Made by a program: the position numbers and the translations under genes | DNA from: Acidobacteriota bacterium | GTDB lineage: Bacteria; Acidobacteriota; Thermoanaerobaculia; Multivoradales; JAHEKO01 | DNA: 26,457 nucleotides | Assembly (NCBI GenBank): GCA_006227875.1 | Contig: SBFI01000053.1 | Coordinates: forward strand, 1-26,457 | Direction of reading: 5' to 3' | Shown here: piece by piece, positions 14,710 to 23,133 of the stretch | Layout: each line of letters opens with the position of its first letter | Numbering within the stretch: position 1 is the stretch's first letter | Notes under the pieces: generated by a model | Seen by the model: only the letters and a program-made list of their open reading frames with translations | What the model was told of the DNA's origin: nothing | Database searches by the model: none

Positions 14710-15762
14710 CTAGCTGCGACCACCGGTGATCTTGCCACCCTCCCCCACTGTCCACAGCTCGCCCGAGTAGATCAGATCCTCCAGCGAGCCCTGGCCACGC
14801 GTCTCGATCTGCTCCTCGATCTGACGGCTCACCCCTTCGTGATAGCGGGGAGCCTCGACCGCGCGAAAGACACCGACCGGGGTCGGGAAATCGGGTGGCC
14901 CCATCTGCGCCAGCATGAAGGCAATGGCCGGGTTGGGCTCGTCCTCGTCCCAGACCAGACAGTTCTCGGGTCCCAGATGACCGACGAGCTCGATCACCTC
15001 GAGCCGGGTGCCGCTGAGACGGATCCCCTTGTTGCCCTTTTTGCCGAAAACCAATGGTTTGCCGTGCTCCAGATAGACGACGTTGTCATCCCTGGAGTCC
15101 TTCTCGGTCATGTAGCGGAAGGCGCCGTCGTTGAAGATGTTGCAGTTCTGGTAGACCTCGACGTAGGCGGCGCCGTCGTGCGCAGCCGCGCGGCGTAGCG
15201 TTTCCTGCAAGTGCTTGACAAAGATGTCGACACTGCGGGCCACAAAGGTGGCTCCCGAGCCGATGGCCAGCGACAACGGGTTGAAGGGATTGTCCACCGA
15301 GCCGAAGGGGGTCGACTTGGTGCGCTTGCCCAGCTCGCTGGTCGGTGAATACTGCCCCTTGGTCAGACCGTAGATCCGGTTGTTGAACATGACGATCTTG
15401 ACCCCGACGTTGCGGCGCAGCGTGTGGATCAGGTGGTTGCCGCCGATCGACATGGCGTCGCCGTCACCGGTGGCGATCCAGACCTCCAGATCGGGCCGCG
15501 CCACCTTGATCCCGGTGGCGATGGCCGGGGCCCGCCCATGTATCGAATGAAAACCAAAGGTGTCCATGTAGTAGGGGAAGCGGCTCGAACAACCGATTCC
15601 CGACACCACCACGAACTTCTCCTTGGGAATCCCCAGCTCGGGTAGCACCGACTGGACGGCCGACAGGATGGCGTAATCGCCGCAGCCCGGGCACCACCGG
15701 ACCTCCTGGTCGGACTGGAAGTCCTTCTTCTTGAGCACAGGTATCTCGGTATTGCTGGTCAT
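14710..15762 (-). CDS. korB: 2-oxoglutarate (2-oxoacid):ferredoxin oxidoreductase, beta subunit
   Basis: This 350-residue subunit carries the thiamine diphosphate and one [4Fe-4S] cluster of the KorAB enzyme, which oxidises 2-oxoglutarate to succinyl-CoA plus CO2 and reduces ferredoxin. Cluster ligands include C24 and C27 (WCPGCGDY), C58 (SGIGCSSRFP) and a later Cys in VYQNCNIFNDG. The ThDP-Mg motif is GDGDAMSIGGNH followed by FNNRIYGLTKGQYSPTS. The last ~60 residues are the C-terminal region of long Kor-type beta subunits. It starts four bases after the korA stop. Substrate preference (2-oxoglutarate over pyruvate) follows from the two-subunit Kor architecture and is likely but not proven. 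Confidence 0.92.
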   Translation of the reverse strand: MTSNTEIPVLKKKDFQSDQEVRWCPGCGDYAILSAVQSVLPELGIPKEKFVVVSGIGCSSRFPYYMDTFGFHSIHGRAPAIATGIKVARPDLEVWIATGDGDAMSIGGNHLIHTLRRNVGVKIVMFNNRIYGLTKGQYSPTSELGKRTKSTPFGSVDNPFNPLSLAIGSGATFVARSVDIFVKHLQETLRRAAAHDGAAYVEVYQNCNIFNDGAFRYMTEKDSRDDNVVYLEHGKPLVFGKKGNKGIRLSGTRLEVIELVGHLGPENCLVWDEDEPNPAIAFMLAQMGPPDFPTPVGVFRAVEAPRYHEGVSRQIEEQIETRGQGSLEDLIYSGELWTVGEGGKITGGRS

Positions 15763-15766
15763 CGCT

Positions 15767-17638
15767 CTATGGCTCCAGGATCTCTTTGATCTTGTAGTAG
15801 ATCTCGGGGCGGAAGAAGGGCTTGCCCTGGACCTTGGTGTAGCTGATGATCGGCTTCAAGAAACGGCCCTGGAGCAAGAAAGCCATCTGCCCGGTGTTCA
15901 TCTCCGGCACCAGAACCTGCTCGAAGCGGGACAAGACCTCTTCCAGATTCTTGGGAAAGGGGTTGATGTAGCGCAGATGGGCCTGCCCCACCTTCAACCC
16001 ATCCCGACGCGCCGCCTTGACCGCGCCGGTGATCGCTCCCAGGGTGCTCCCCCAGCCCAACACCAGCAGGTCGCCGGTCTGGTCGCCGGTCACCTCCAGC
16101 TCGGGAATGTCGTCGGCGATGCGGGCGACCTTGTCCATTCGATACTCGGTCATCTTCTCGTGGTTGAGCGGGTCGTAGGAGACGTTGCCGGAGACATCCT
16201 CCTTCTCCAGCCCGCCGATCCGGTGCTCCAAGCCCGGGGTACCCGGGATCGCCCAGGGCCGTGCCAGGGTGTCCGGGTCGCGGAGAAAGGGCTCGAAGGT
16301 CTCCGGGTCCGACCAGAAATCGGTCTGCAGATCGGGTAGATCCTCGACCCGTGGCAGTCGCCAGGGCTCGGAGCCGTTGGCGATATAGCCATCGCTCAAC
16401 AGCATCACCGGCACCATGTGCCGGGTGGCTATACGGGCGGCTTCCAAGGCGCCGTTGAAGCAGTCGGCCGGTGAAGCGGCTGCCAGCACCGGCAAGGGAG
16501 AGTCGCCGTTACGACCGTACATCGCCTGTAACAGATCGGACTGCTCGGTCTTGGTCGGCAGCCCCGTCGAGGGACCACCCCGCTGGACATTGACGATGAT
16601 CATCGGCAGCTCGACCATCACTGCCAGATTGATGGCCTCCGATTTGAGCGCCAGACCGGGTCCACTGGTGGTGGTGACCGCCAGTGAGCCGCCAAACGAG
16701 GCACCGATGGCGGCGCAGACGGCGGCGATCTCGTCCTCGGCCTGATAGGTGATGACACCGTAGTTCTTGAACCGCGACATGTCGTGGAGGATGTCGCTGG
16801 CGGGTGTGATCGGGTAGGAGCCCAGAAACAGCGGCAGACCGCTCCGCCGGCTGGCGGCGACCAACCCCAGGGCCACGGCGGTGTTGCCCATTATGTTGCG
16901 GTAGGTGCCCGGCTCGAGCGGCGCCGGCTCGACCTCGTAGCGAACCTGAAAGACCTCGGTGATGTCGCAGAAGTTGTACCCCGCCTTCATCACCTTGATG
17001 TTGGCGTCGGCGATCTCGGGGCGGTTCTTGAACTTCTGCTGCAGCCATTCGGAGGTAGTCTCGAGCGGCCGGTTGAACAGCCAGTAGATCATCCCCAGGG
17101 CAAAGAAGTTCTTGCACCGGTCCTGGGTCTTGACGTCCAGCCCGCTGTCCTCGAGCGTCCGCCTGGTCATGGTGGTGATGTCGGCGGAATAGACTCGAAA
17201 ACCCTCGAGGCTCCCATCCTCCAGCGGGTTCTGATCGTAGGCGGCCTTTTTCAGATTGCGATCGTTGAACTCGTCGGTGTTGGCGATGATGATGCCGTTT
17301 GGCTTCAGATCGACCAGAGACTTCTTGAGCGCCGCCGGGTTCATGGCGATCAGCACATCGGGTGCGTCGCCGGGGGTGTGAATGTCGTAGTCGGCAATTC
17401 TGACCTGGAAGGCCGAAACTCCGGGCAGCGAGCCCGCTGGCGCGCGGATCTCTGCCGGGTAGTCCGGCAGCGTCGCCAGATCGTTGCCCAGCAGCGCTGA
17501 GGTGGCGGTGAACTGCCCCCCGGTGAGCTGCATCCCGTCGCCCGAGTCACCGGCGAAGCGGATGACCACTTCGTCCATCTTCTCGCGCGTTACTTCTCGA
17601 TCCTGTGAAGATCCCTTCTCGCTGACCTCAGTGCTCAT
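15767..17638 (-). CDS. korA: 2-oxoglutarate (2-oxoacid):ferredoxin oxidoreductase, fused gamma-alpha subunit
   Basis: This 623-residue protein is the partner of korB. The gamma domain comes first (~24-225, VIRFAGDSGDGMQLTGGQF, AEIRAPAGSLPGVSAFQVR). The alpha pyrimidine-binding domain follows (~245-450) with YPITPAS at 275-281, whose Thr contacts the substrate carboxylate. The transketolase C-terminal-like region completes the protein. No ferredoxin-like delta domain is fused, so a separate ferredoxin must accept the electrons. AGAGGA lies just before ATG 17638. The gene sits 76 bases downstream of nuoI on the same strand, linking the enzyme to a partial complex I set. Confidence 0.93.
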   Translation of the reverse strand: MSTEVSEKGSSQDREVTREKMDEVVIRFAGDSGDGMQLTGGQFTATSALLGNDLATLPDYPAEIRAPAGSLPGVSAFQVRIADYDIHTPGDAPDVLIAMNPAALKKSLVDLKPNGIIIANTDEFNDRNLKKAAYDQNPLEDGSLEGFRVYSADITTMTRRTLEDSGLDVKTQDRCKNFFALGMIYWLFNRPLETTSEWLQQKFKNRPEIADANIKVMKAGYNFCDITEVFQVRYEVEPAPLEPGTYRNIMGNTAVALGLVAASRRSGLPLFLGSYPITPASDILHDMSRFKNYGVITYQAEDEIAAVCAAIGASFGGSLAVTTTSGPGLALKSEAINLAVMVELPMIIVNVQRGGPSTGLPTKTEQSDLLQAMYGRNGDSPLPVLAAASPADCFNGALEAARIATRHMVPVMLLSDGYIANGSEPWRLPRVEDLPDLQTDFWSDPETFEPFLRDPDTLARPWAIPGTPGLEHRIGGLEKEDVSGNVSYDPLNHEKMTEYRMDKVARIADDIPELEVTGDQTGDLLVLGWGSTLGAITGAVKAARRDGLKVGQAHLRYINPFPKNLEEVLSRFEQVLVPEMNTGQMAFLLQGRFLKPIISYTKVQGKPFFRPEIYYKIKEILEP

Positions 17639-17714
17639 GATCCTCTCACTCGATTCCCCCGACCCTCTCGCCGGGGTTGCAGAAGATTATCACCTCGTAG
17701 GCTAGAAGAAAGCC

Positions 17715-18353
17715 TCAGACAGATGCGGCCCGGGCGCCGGAGCCGGACCCCCCCTGGCGGTGCTTTGCCTCCTCCACCAGATCGAACAGACCCTGCCGGA
17801 TCTCGGCCCGCTTTGCCTCCTCCTCCGGGTAGCTGGGTCGGTAGCCGAGCCGGGAGGGATCCAGAACAAAGGGGCGCTGGAGATCTTCGATGGCGACGAT
17901 CGATTGCTCGCGGTCGAAGAAGGCCATGTCGTAGTTGTTGCTCATGATGATGGCCTCTTCCGGGCAGGCATCGACGCAATAGCCGCAGAAGACGCAGCGC
18001 AACAGGTCGATCTCGTAGACCACGGGGTATTTTTCGATGTTGACGTCCGGCTGCTCGCCGGCCTCGATACGGATGCAATCGGCCGGACAGGCCGTGGCGC
18101 ACAGAAAACAGGCGACACAGCGCAGTGACCCGTCGGGCCGGCTGGTGAGGATGTGCTGCCCCCGATAACGATGCGAGTAGTCGCGGCGCTGCTCGGGGTA
18201 CTGGATCGTCACCTGGCTGCCCCGGGTCCAGAGGTTACGAACAAAATGCTTGAGGGTCACCCAGAGGCCGACCAGCAACGGCAGATAGAGCTTGTCGCCG
18301 AGACTGTACCTGTAGGGCACGACCGCTCGCGGGTGCTCCCGGGGTCTGCTCAT
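17715..18353 (-). CDS. nuoI: NADH-quinone oxidoreductase subunit I (two [4Fe-4S] clusters)
   Basis: This 212-residue subunit passes electrons between the hydrophilic arm and NuoB in complex I. After an N-terminal amphipathic segment (LLVGLWVTLKHFVRNLW) come two ferredoxin-type motifs: C79, C82, C85, C89 (RCVACFLCATACP) and C120, C123, C126, C130 (RCVFCGYCVDACP), giving clusters N6a and N6b. The C-terminal ~50 residues are charged. ATG 18353 overlaps the nuoCD stop by four bases (ATGA), which fixes the start; an in-frame extension to 18557 lies inside nuoCD. No nuoH lies between nuoCD and nuoI, unlike the standard order. Confidence 0.95.
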   Translation of the reverse strand: MSRPREHPRAVVPYRYSLGDKLYLPLLVGLWVTLKHFVRNLWTRGSQVTIQYPEQRRDYSHRYRGQHILTSRPDGSLRCVACFLCATACPADCIRIEAGEQPDVNIEKYPVVYEIDLLRCVFCGYCVDACPEEAIIMSNNYDMAFFDREQSIVAIEDLQRPFVLDPSRLGYRPSYPEEEAKRAEIRQGLFDLVEEAKHRQGGSGSGARAASV

Positions 18354-20044
18354 CGGTCGAGCTCGCCGGCTATCACATTGAGTCCGCCCAGGGTGACGAT
18401 GGCATCGGAGACCGTGCCGCCACGGATAAGACGTGAAAAAGTCGAGAAGATCGGAAAACAGGGAGGCCGCACCTTGACCCGGTAGGGCTTTCCCGAGCCG
18501 TCGCTGACGATGTAGAACCCCAGCTCGCCGTTGGCACCCTCGACCATCGAGTAGCACTCGCCGGCCGGCACCTGGATGCCGTCCATGATCAGCTTGAAGT
18601 GATAGATCATCGACTCCATCTGGGTGTAGGCGGCTTCCTTGGACGGCAGCGCCACATGGGGGTCCTCGACCATGACCGGTCCTTCAGGCATTCCTGAGTC
18701 CAGCAGCTGGCGGATGATGGCCAGCGACTGTCGTGCCTCGGCCATCCGCACCCGGTAGCGGTCGTAGACGTCGCCACCTTGAAAGACCGGCATCTCCCAC
18801 TCGACGGTGTCGTAGAGATCGTAAGGATAGGCCTTGCGCACGTCGTAGCCCACCCCCGACGCCCGCAGACAGGGGCCGGTCCAGCCCCAGTTGACAGCTT
18901 CCTCGCCCGAGATCGCCGCCACCCCTACCGAGCGATCCAGAAAGATGCGGTTGTGGGCCACGAGAGCGTCCACGTCGTCGAGGAAGGGTGGGATGGTCTC
19001 CAGCAGCCGGCGGCAGCGGTCCTCGAAATCGGGTGGCAGATCCGCCGCCAGCCCGCCGATCCGGCCGTAGGCCACGGTCAGCCGCGCACCCGAGCAGGCC
19101 TCGAGCAGACCGTAGATCTCCTCGCGGGGCTGGAAGAGGTACCAGAAGTTGGTCAGCGCCCCGGCGTCCACCAGCACGCTGCCGTTGCAGACACAGTGGT
19201 CCATGATGCGGGAGAACTCGGAGAGGATGGTCCGCGCCCACACCGCCCGAGGCGGGGCTTCGATCCCCAACATCTGCTCGACCGTGCGGCAATAGGCGAC
19301 GTTGTTGATAAAGGAAGAGCAGTAGTTGAGACGGTCGGTATAGGGGATCACCTGCTGCCAGGTGTGGGTCTCGGACATCTTCTCGAAGCAGCGATGAAGA
19401 TAACCGATCTCCACTTCGCTGGCATCGATGGTCTCGCCATCCAGCGTCGCCACCACCCGCAGCGTGCCGTGCATCGCCGGGTGGGAAGGCCCGATGTTGA
19501 TGGTCATCCGCTCGAAGAGATCTTCGTCCTCCTCTTCGACGGGTTGCTGTGGCCGCGGCCGGTAAACCTTGTCCTCGGTCAGCACCCAGCGCCGGGCCGG
19601 GTCGTAGTCCTTGCGTAGCGGATGTCCCTGAAAGCCCTCGTGGGTCAGAATGCGGCGCAGATTTGGGTGACCCTCGAAGCGCAGGCCAAACAGGTCAAAG
19701 GCCTCACGCTCGAACCAGTTCGCCCCCTTCCACACATCGACCAGGGAGGGCAGGACCGGCTCGGCTTCGCTCACCGGCACCTTTAGCCGCAAACGCTCTT
19801 TGCGGGTAACCGAGAAGAGGTGATAGACCGCCTCGAAGCGCTCGCTACGCTCGGGAAAGTCGACACCACACAGATCGAGCAGAAGATCAAAACGGGTCTC
19901 CGGATGATCCCGGAGATCCCGGGCCAGATCCTCGAGAATCTCCCGGCGCACGACCCAGGCGGGCTGGTCGAGACCCTCTTGGGGCAGGATGCTGCCCTCT
20001 GGGTAGCGTTCAAGCAGCGGCGGTGTCGCCGTCACTGTCGGCAT
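18350..20044 (-). CDS. nuoCD: NADH-quinone oxidoreductase, fused subunit C/D
   Basis: This 564-residue fusion contains NuoC (~1-160, with signature ANWFEREAFDLFG at 108-120 and LRKDYDP) and NuoD (~178-564, from MTINIGPSHPAMHG). NuoD forms the quinone pocket at the junction with NuoB and NuoH. Conserved NuoD blocks include GYLHRCFEKMSE, the DRLNYCSS stretch, GALTNFWYLF and the C-terminal FSRLIRGGTVSDAIVTLGG. NuoC-NuoD fusion is known in several lineages. The start overlaps the nuoB stop by 35 bases and the stop overlaps nuoI by four, so the three genes are tightly coupled. Confidence 0.95.
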   Translation of the reverse strand: MPTVTATPPLLERYPEGSILPQEGLDQPAWVVRREILEDLARDLRDHPETRFDLLLDLCGVDFPERSERFEAVYHLFSVTRKERLRLKVPVSEAEPVLPSLVDVWKGANWFEREAFDLFGLRFEGHPNLRRILTHEGFQGHPLRKDYDPARRWVLTEDKVYRPRPQQPVEEEDEDLFERMTINIGPSHPAMHGTLRVVATLDGETIDASEVEIGYLHRCFEKMSETHTWQQVIPYTDRLNYCSSFINNVAYCRTVEQMLGIEAPPRAVWARTILSEFSRIMDHCVCNGSVLVDAGALTNFWYLFQPREEIYGLLEACSGARLTVAYGRIGGLAADLPPDFEDRCRRLLETIPPFLDDVDALVAHNRIFLDRSVGVAAISGEEAVNWGWTGPCLRASGVGYDVRKAYPYDLYDTVEWEMPVFQGGDVYDRYRVRMAEARQSLAIIRQLLDSGMPEGPVMVEDPHVALPSKEAAYTQMESMIYHFKLIMDGIQVPAGECYSMVEGANGELGFYIVSDGSGKPYRVKVRPPCFPIFSTFSRLIRGGTVSDAIVTLGGLNVIAGELDR

Positions 20045-20519
20045 GCGAGGTTCTCTCCTTGTTCCGCTGCTGGCGCTCGCGATCGACCTTTTCCTTGAGC
20101 TGGAGCATGCCGTACATCAGGCCTTCGGGGCTCGGCGGGCACCCGGGAACATAGACGTCCACCGGGATGATCTCGTCGATCCCCTGCATCACGTGGTAAG
20201 CACGATAGAAGCCGCCGGAGCAGGCACAGGCGCCCATCGACACCACCCACTTCGGTTCGGGCATTTGCTCGTAGATCTTCTGCAGCACCGGCCCCATCTT
20301 GTCGGTGATGGTCCCGGCCACCAGCAGCACATCGCTCTGGCGAGGGGAGAAACGAACCACCTCGTAACCGAAGCGAGAGATGTCGTAGTGGCTCGAGACA
20401 GTGCTCATGAACTCGATGGCGCAGCACGCGGTGCCAAAGGGTAGCGGCCAGAAAGAGTTCTTTTGCGCCCACTCCTCGAGCTGCTCGAAGCGGGTCGTGA
20501 TCCAAGATTCACCGATCAT
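20010..20519 (-). CDS. nuoB: NADH-quinone oxidoreductase subunit B (cluster N2)
   Basis: This 169-residue subunit holds cluster N2, the last iron-sulfur centre before quinone. Ligands are C32-C33 (FGTACCAIEF), C98 (GACACSGG) and C127 (PGCPPSPEG). GAGGT lies eight bases before ATG 20519. The C-terminus has a short Asp/Ala-rich tail (SHADSDGDTAAA) encoded in the 35-base overlap with nuoCD. It opens the complex I block without a preceding nuoA. A rubrerythrin-like gene lies 66 bases upstream in the same direction. Confidence 0.95.
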   Translation of the reverse strand: MIGESWITTRFEQLEEWAQKNSFWPLPFGTACCAIEFMSTVSSHYDISRFGYEVVRFSPRQSDVLLVAGTITDKMGPVLQKIYEQMPEPKWVVSMGACACSGGFYRAYHVMQGIDEIIPVDVYVPGCPPSPEGLMYGMLQLKEKVDRERQQRNKERTSHADSDGDTAAA

Positions 20520-20585
20520 CGGGGCCGACCTCAGCCTGCAACTCTAGCCCAAGCACCTGGGAGCCACAAGCAGCGTGGATCGAGC

Positions 20586-20978
20586 TCAAATGTCGCCCGC
20601 AGCGGACTGCAGATCGTCCTGCAGCTGCTCCAGAACAGCCGCCTGTTCCTGCTGGGCGGCGACCACTTGGCGAAAGACTTCGGCGGTCTGGTCGTCCACG
20701 TCCCGCATCATCCGAGGATAGAGAACGTCGTTCTCGTACTTCTCCTCGGCCAAGGCCGCGCGCAAGGCGGTCACCTCGTCGTGGACCTTGCCCGCCGCCT
20801 CGAGCTGGATCGCCGCCAGCCGGTCCTTCTCTGCCGCCAGATCTCGCCACCTGGCTGCAAGGTTGGTCTTGCCGGCCTTCTCCGCCCGTTCCGCGTAGGC
20901 TCTAAAATAGGCGGCACTGACCGCTTCGGCGGTAAAACCGGTCTTCAAATGCTCCTGGAATCGGGGCAATCGTGACAC
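20586..20978 (-). CDS. Ferritin-like (rubrerythrin-type) protein with degenerate metal ligands
   Basis: This 130-residue all-helical protein follows the order of the rubrerythrin diiron domain: GFTAEAVSAAYFRAYAERAEKAG, then WRDLAAEKDRLAA, then EEKYENDVLYPRMMRDVDDQ and FRQVVAAQQEQAAVL. Some Glu positions are kept (TAEA, EKYE). The ExxH pairs read EKDR and QQEQ, so the diiron site is probably lost. No C-terminal rubredoxin domain is present. GTG 20978 is chosen because AAGGAGG lies about seven bases upstream, the best ribosome site in the window. It may head the nuo-kor operon. The fold assignment is by eye and tentative; some would call it hypothetical. Confidence 0.7.
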   Translation of the reverse strand: MSRLPRFQEHLKTGFTAEAVSAAYFRAYAERAEKAGKTNLAARWRDLAAEKDRLAAIQLEAAGKVHDEVTALRAALAEEKYENDVLYPRMMRDVDDQTAEVFRQVVAAQQEQAAVLEQLQDDLQSAAGDI

Positions 20979-21051
20979 CGGACTTCCTCCTTGTTCGTGT
21001 CAACCTGCGTGGTGCCGGGGGCTCATGGATAATGCAGGTTATGATGGCTGT

Positions 21052-21089
21052 AGATCCGGTCCCTGCTATCTGAAATGAGAACCGGATCT
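21052..21089. promoter_or_regulatory. AGATCCGGT-N20-ACCGGATCT inverted repeat
   Basis: Nine-base perfect arms at 21052-21060 and 21081-21089 lie in the 199-base divergent gap between the rubrerythrin-like and phosphatase genes. A second, weaker pair (AACCTGC 21002-21008, GCAGGTT 21034-21040) sits beside it. There is no T tract, so an operator or activator site is more likely than a terminator. The binding protein is unknown. Confidence 0.4.
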
Positions 21090-21117
21090 TAGCGCGAATC
21101 ATTCCTTGCCGGCGGTT

Positions 21118-21134
21118 TTGGAACATCTTTCGCC
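21118..21134 (+). promoter_or_regulatory. Weak sigma-54-like promoter of the HAMP-SpoIIE gene
   Basis: TTGGAAC, ATCTT, TCGCC keeps the invariant GG (21120-21121) and GC (21132-21133) ten bases apart, with mismatches at two other consensus positions. It would start transcription about 33 bases before ATG 21178. Chance occurrence is quite possible. Confidence 0.25.
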
Positions 21135-21177
21135 GTCGGTCGTAGTTTCTGACTGAAGGTTCGGTCTGCTCGATTCC

Positions 21178-23133
21178 ATGGCCAAGATTCCAGTATCTCG
21201 TTGGCTCCTCCTTGCCGTCCTGGCCGCCGCGGTCGTCTTTGCCGTGGTGGCGCTCTCCACGGCTCCGCTGCTGCCCTCTGCCAGCCAGCCGTTGGTCGAG
21301 GTGGCGGCCTACGGACTGCTGACCGCGGTCGTTCTGCTGCTGCTTCTCTGGCTGCTGTGGAAGGTCGCGCACCTGTTTCTCTGGCGGGTGGGTCGCCGTC
21401 TGGCCTTCTCCTATTTCCTCATCGGTTTTCTTCCCATCCCCATGCTGCTTCTGCTGCTGGGTCTGAACGCCTATCTTCTGGCCGGCTACTTTCTCGGTCA
21501 TCGCTACCGCGACGCCGTACACGAGATCCACCAGGAGCTGTCGCAAGCGGCCTCCTCCCGACTCGCTGCCACAGAGGCCGGGGACAGCCGGCACGAGGAG
21601 GAGCGGTTCGCCTATGCCCACTATCGAAACGGGCGGCGAGTGTCGGGCGACAAGAGACTTCCACGCGATTGGCCGACCTGGCTGACGGACAGCGAGAGCG
21701 AAGAGCCCTTTACGTTTGTTGCGCTTCCCGACGGCTCACCAACCCTGGCGGCAGCGGCCGCCGGTAAACAACACGGTGTGCTCGCCATCCTCGAGACCGA
21801 CGTCGAGGAGGCGTTGAGGACTCGGAGCGGTGTCTGGGTGTCGCTGCTGCGGGCCGACGACCCCCGCAAAGACGACGTCACCCGCGTCAGCCTGGGCGGC
21901 AAAGAGTACAGTCTGCTACCGCTCAAACCGAGACGCGGCTTCGAGGGACGAGAAGACTTCTTTGGCGTACCGCCGGAGGGGCTCCCACGGCTCCAGCGCC
22001 CCTTTATCTGGTGGGGTGAGCTCGCCGGACCACTGCGTGACCTGACGGATGGCTCGACGCTCTCCGAGTACATGGCGGCCTCGCTCAACGGCAACCTGCC
22101 CATCATCCACCGTTACCTGTTTTCCTCCTCGGCAGAGGTCAACACCTCGGTCTGGGCGAGCCTGATCGCCATCACCGGGCTGCTGGCTAGTATCTATGGT
22201 GTCGCCATCGTCATGGCTTTCTACATGATCTTCACCCTCAGCCGCTCGGTCAACAGACTCAGCCGGGCGACCAACGCGGTGCGGCAGGGTGAGTTTGCCG
22301 TCCGCATTCCGGTGCGCCGCCGGGATCAGATGGGCGAGCTCCAGGGCTCTTTCAACGAGATGGCCGCCAATCTCGAGCAGTCGGTTCTGGCGATCGCCCA
22401 GAAGGAGATCCTCGAAAACGAGCTCAAGATCGCCCGTGACCTTCAACAGAGCCTGCTACCGACCGATCTGCCCGCCACCGAGACCGTCGACTTCTCCACC
22501 CTGTTCGAACCCAGCGCCGCCATCGGGGGCGACTATTTCGATGTTCTCCGGCTCGACGAGAACCGCATCGTCGTGGTCATCGCCGATGTGTCCGGCCATG
22601 GGCTGTCCACCGGTCTGCGAATGGCCATGCTCAAGGCGGCTCTGGTCATCCTGGTGCAGGAGGGCAAGGAGCCGGCCGAGGTCTTCCGCCGGCTCAGCGC
22701 CATGATCAGGGCCGAGGGAGAACAGCGGCTCTTTGTCACCGCGACCCTCTCGGTGGTGGACTTTCGCCGCGGGGAGATCGCCATCACCAACGCCGGCCAC
22801 CCGCCGACCTATCTGCTCCGGGACGGCAAAGTAGAGGAGATCCTGCTGCCGGGCAACCCGCTGGGCGCCCTGGGCGAGGACTACGGCAGTCGTACCATCG
22901 ACCTCGAAGGCAACGATGTCGTGGTCTGGCTGTCGGATGGGCTCATCGAGGCCACCAACAGCCAGGACGAGCCGTTTGGCTACGAGGCCGTCGTCGGTTC
23001 GCTGGAGGGCAACGCGGCCACCGCCGCGGTGGTAAGAGACCGCTTGCTGGATGCCCTCAAAAGACACACCGACGGCCAGTCGGCCGAGGACGACAAGACC
23101 CTTGTCGTCATGCGTTACACGACCCCTAGCTAA
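21178..23133 (+). CDS. HAMP-domain SpoIIE/RsbU-type protein serine phosphatase
   Basis: This 651-residue membrane protein has three N-terminal hydrophobic segments (~9-31, 42-63, 75-103). An extracytoplasmic sensor region of about 215 residues follows, then a membrane helix (~322-345), a HAMP domain (~346-400, SRSVNRLSRATNAVRQGEF) and a linker helix (ENELKIARDLQQSLLP). The PP2C-type catalytic domain covers ~430-650. Its metal-binding residues are present: GGDYFDV (D452), ADVSGHG (D470), DGLIEATN (D587) and DDKTLV (D638-D639). In RsbU-like systems such enzymes dephosphorylate an anti-sigma-factor antagonist; no antagonist or kinase gene is nearby. The stop codon overlaps the convergent lytic transglycosylase gene. 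Confidence 0.92.
   Translation: MAKIPVSRWLLLAVLAAAVVFAVVALSTAPLLPSASQPLVEVAAYGLLTAVVLLLLLWLLWKVAHLFLWRVGRRLAFSYFLIGFLPIPMLLLLLGLNAYLLAGYFLGHRYRDAVHEIHQELSQAASSRLAATEAGDSRHEEERFAYAHYRNGRRVSGDKRLPRDWPTWLTDSESEEPFTFVALPDGSPTLAAAAAGKQHGVLAILETDVEEALRTRSGVWVSLLRADDPRKDDVTRVSLGGKEYSLLPLKPRRGFEGREDFFGVPPEGLPRLQRPFIWWGELAGPLRDLTDGSTLSEYMAASLNGNLPIIHRYLFSSSAEVNTSVWASLIAITGLLASIYGVAIVMAFYMIFTLSRSVNRLSRATNAVRQGEFAVRIPVRRRDQMGELQGSFNEMAANLEQSVLAIAQKEILENELKIARDLQQSLLPTDLPATETVDFSTLFEPSAAIGGDYFDVLRLDENRIVVVIADVSGHGLSTGLRMAMLKAALVILVQEGKEPAEVFRRLSAMIRAEGEQRLFVTATLSVVDFRRGEIAITNAGHPPTYLLRDGKVEEILLPGNPLGALGEDYGSRTIDLEGNDVVVWLSDGLIEATNSQDEPFGYEAVVGSLEGNAATAAVVRDRLLDALKRHTDGQSAEDDKTLVVMRYTTPS

Noticed and set aside
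18354..18557. N-terminal extension of nuoI
   Set aside because: It lies inside nuoCD in another frame, and the ATGA overlap at 18350-18353 gives a normal NuoI length.
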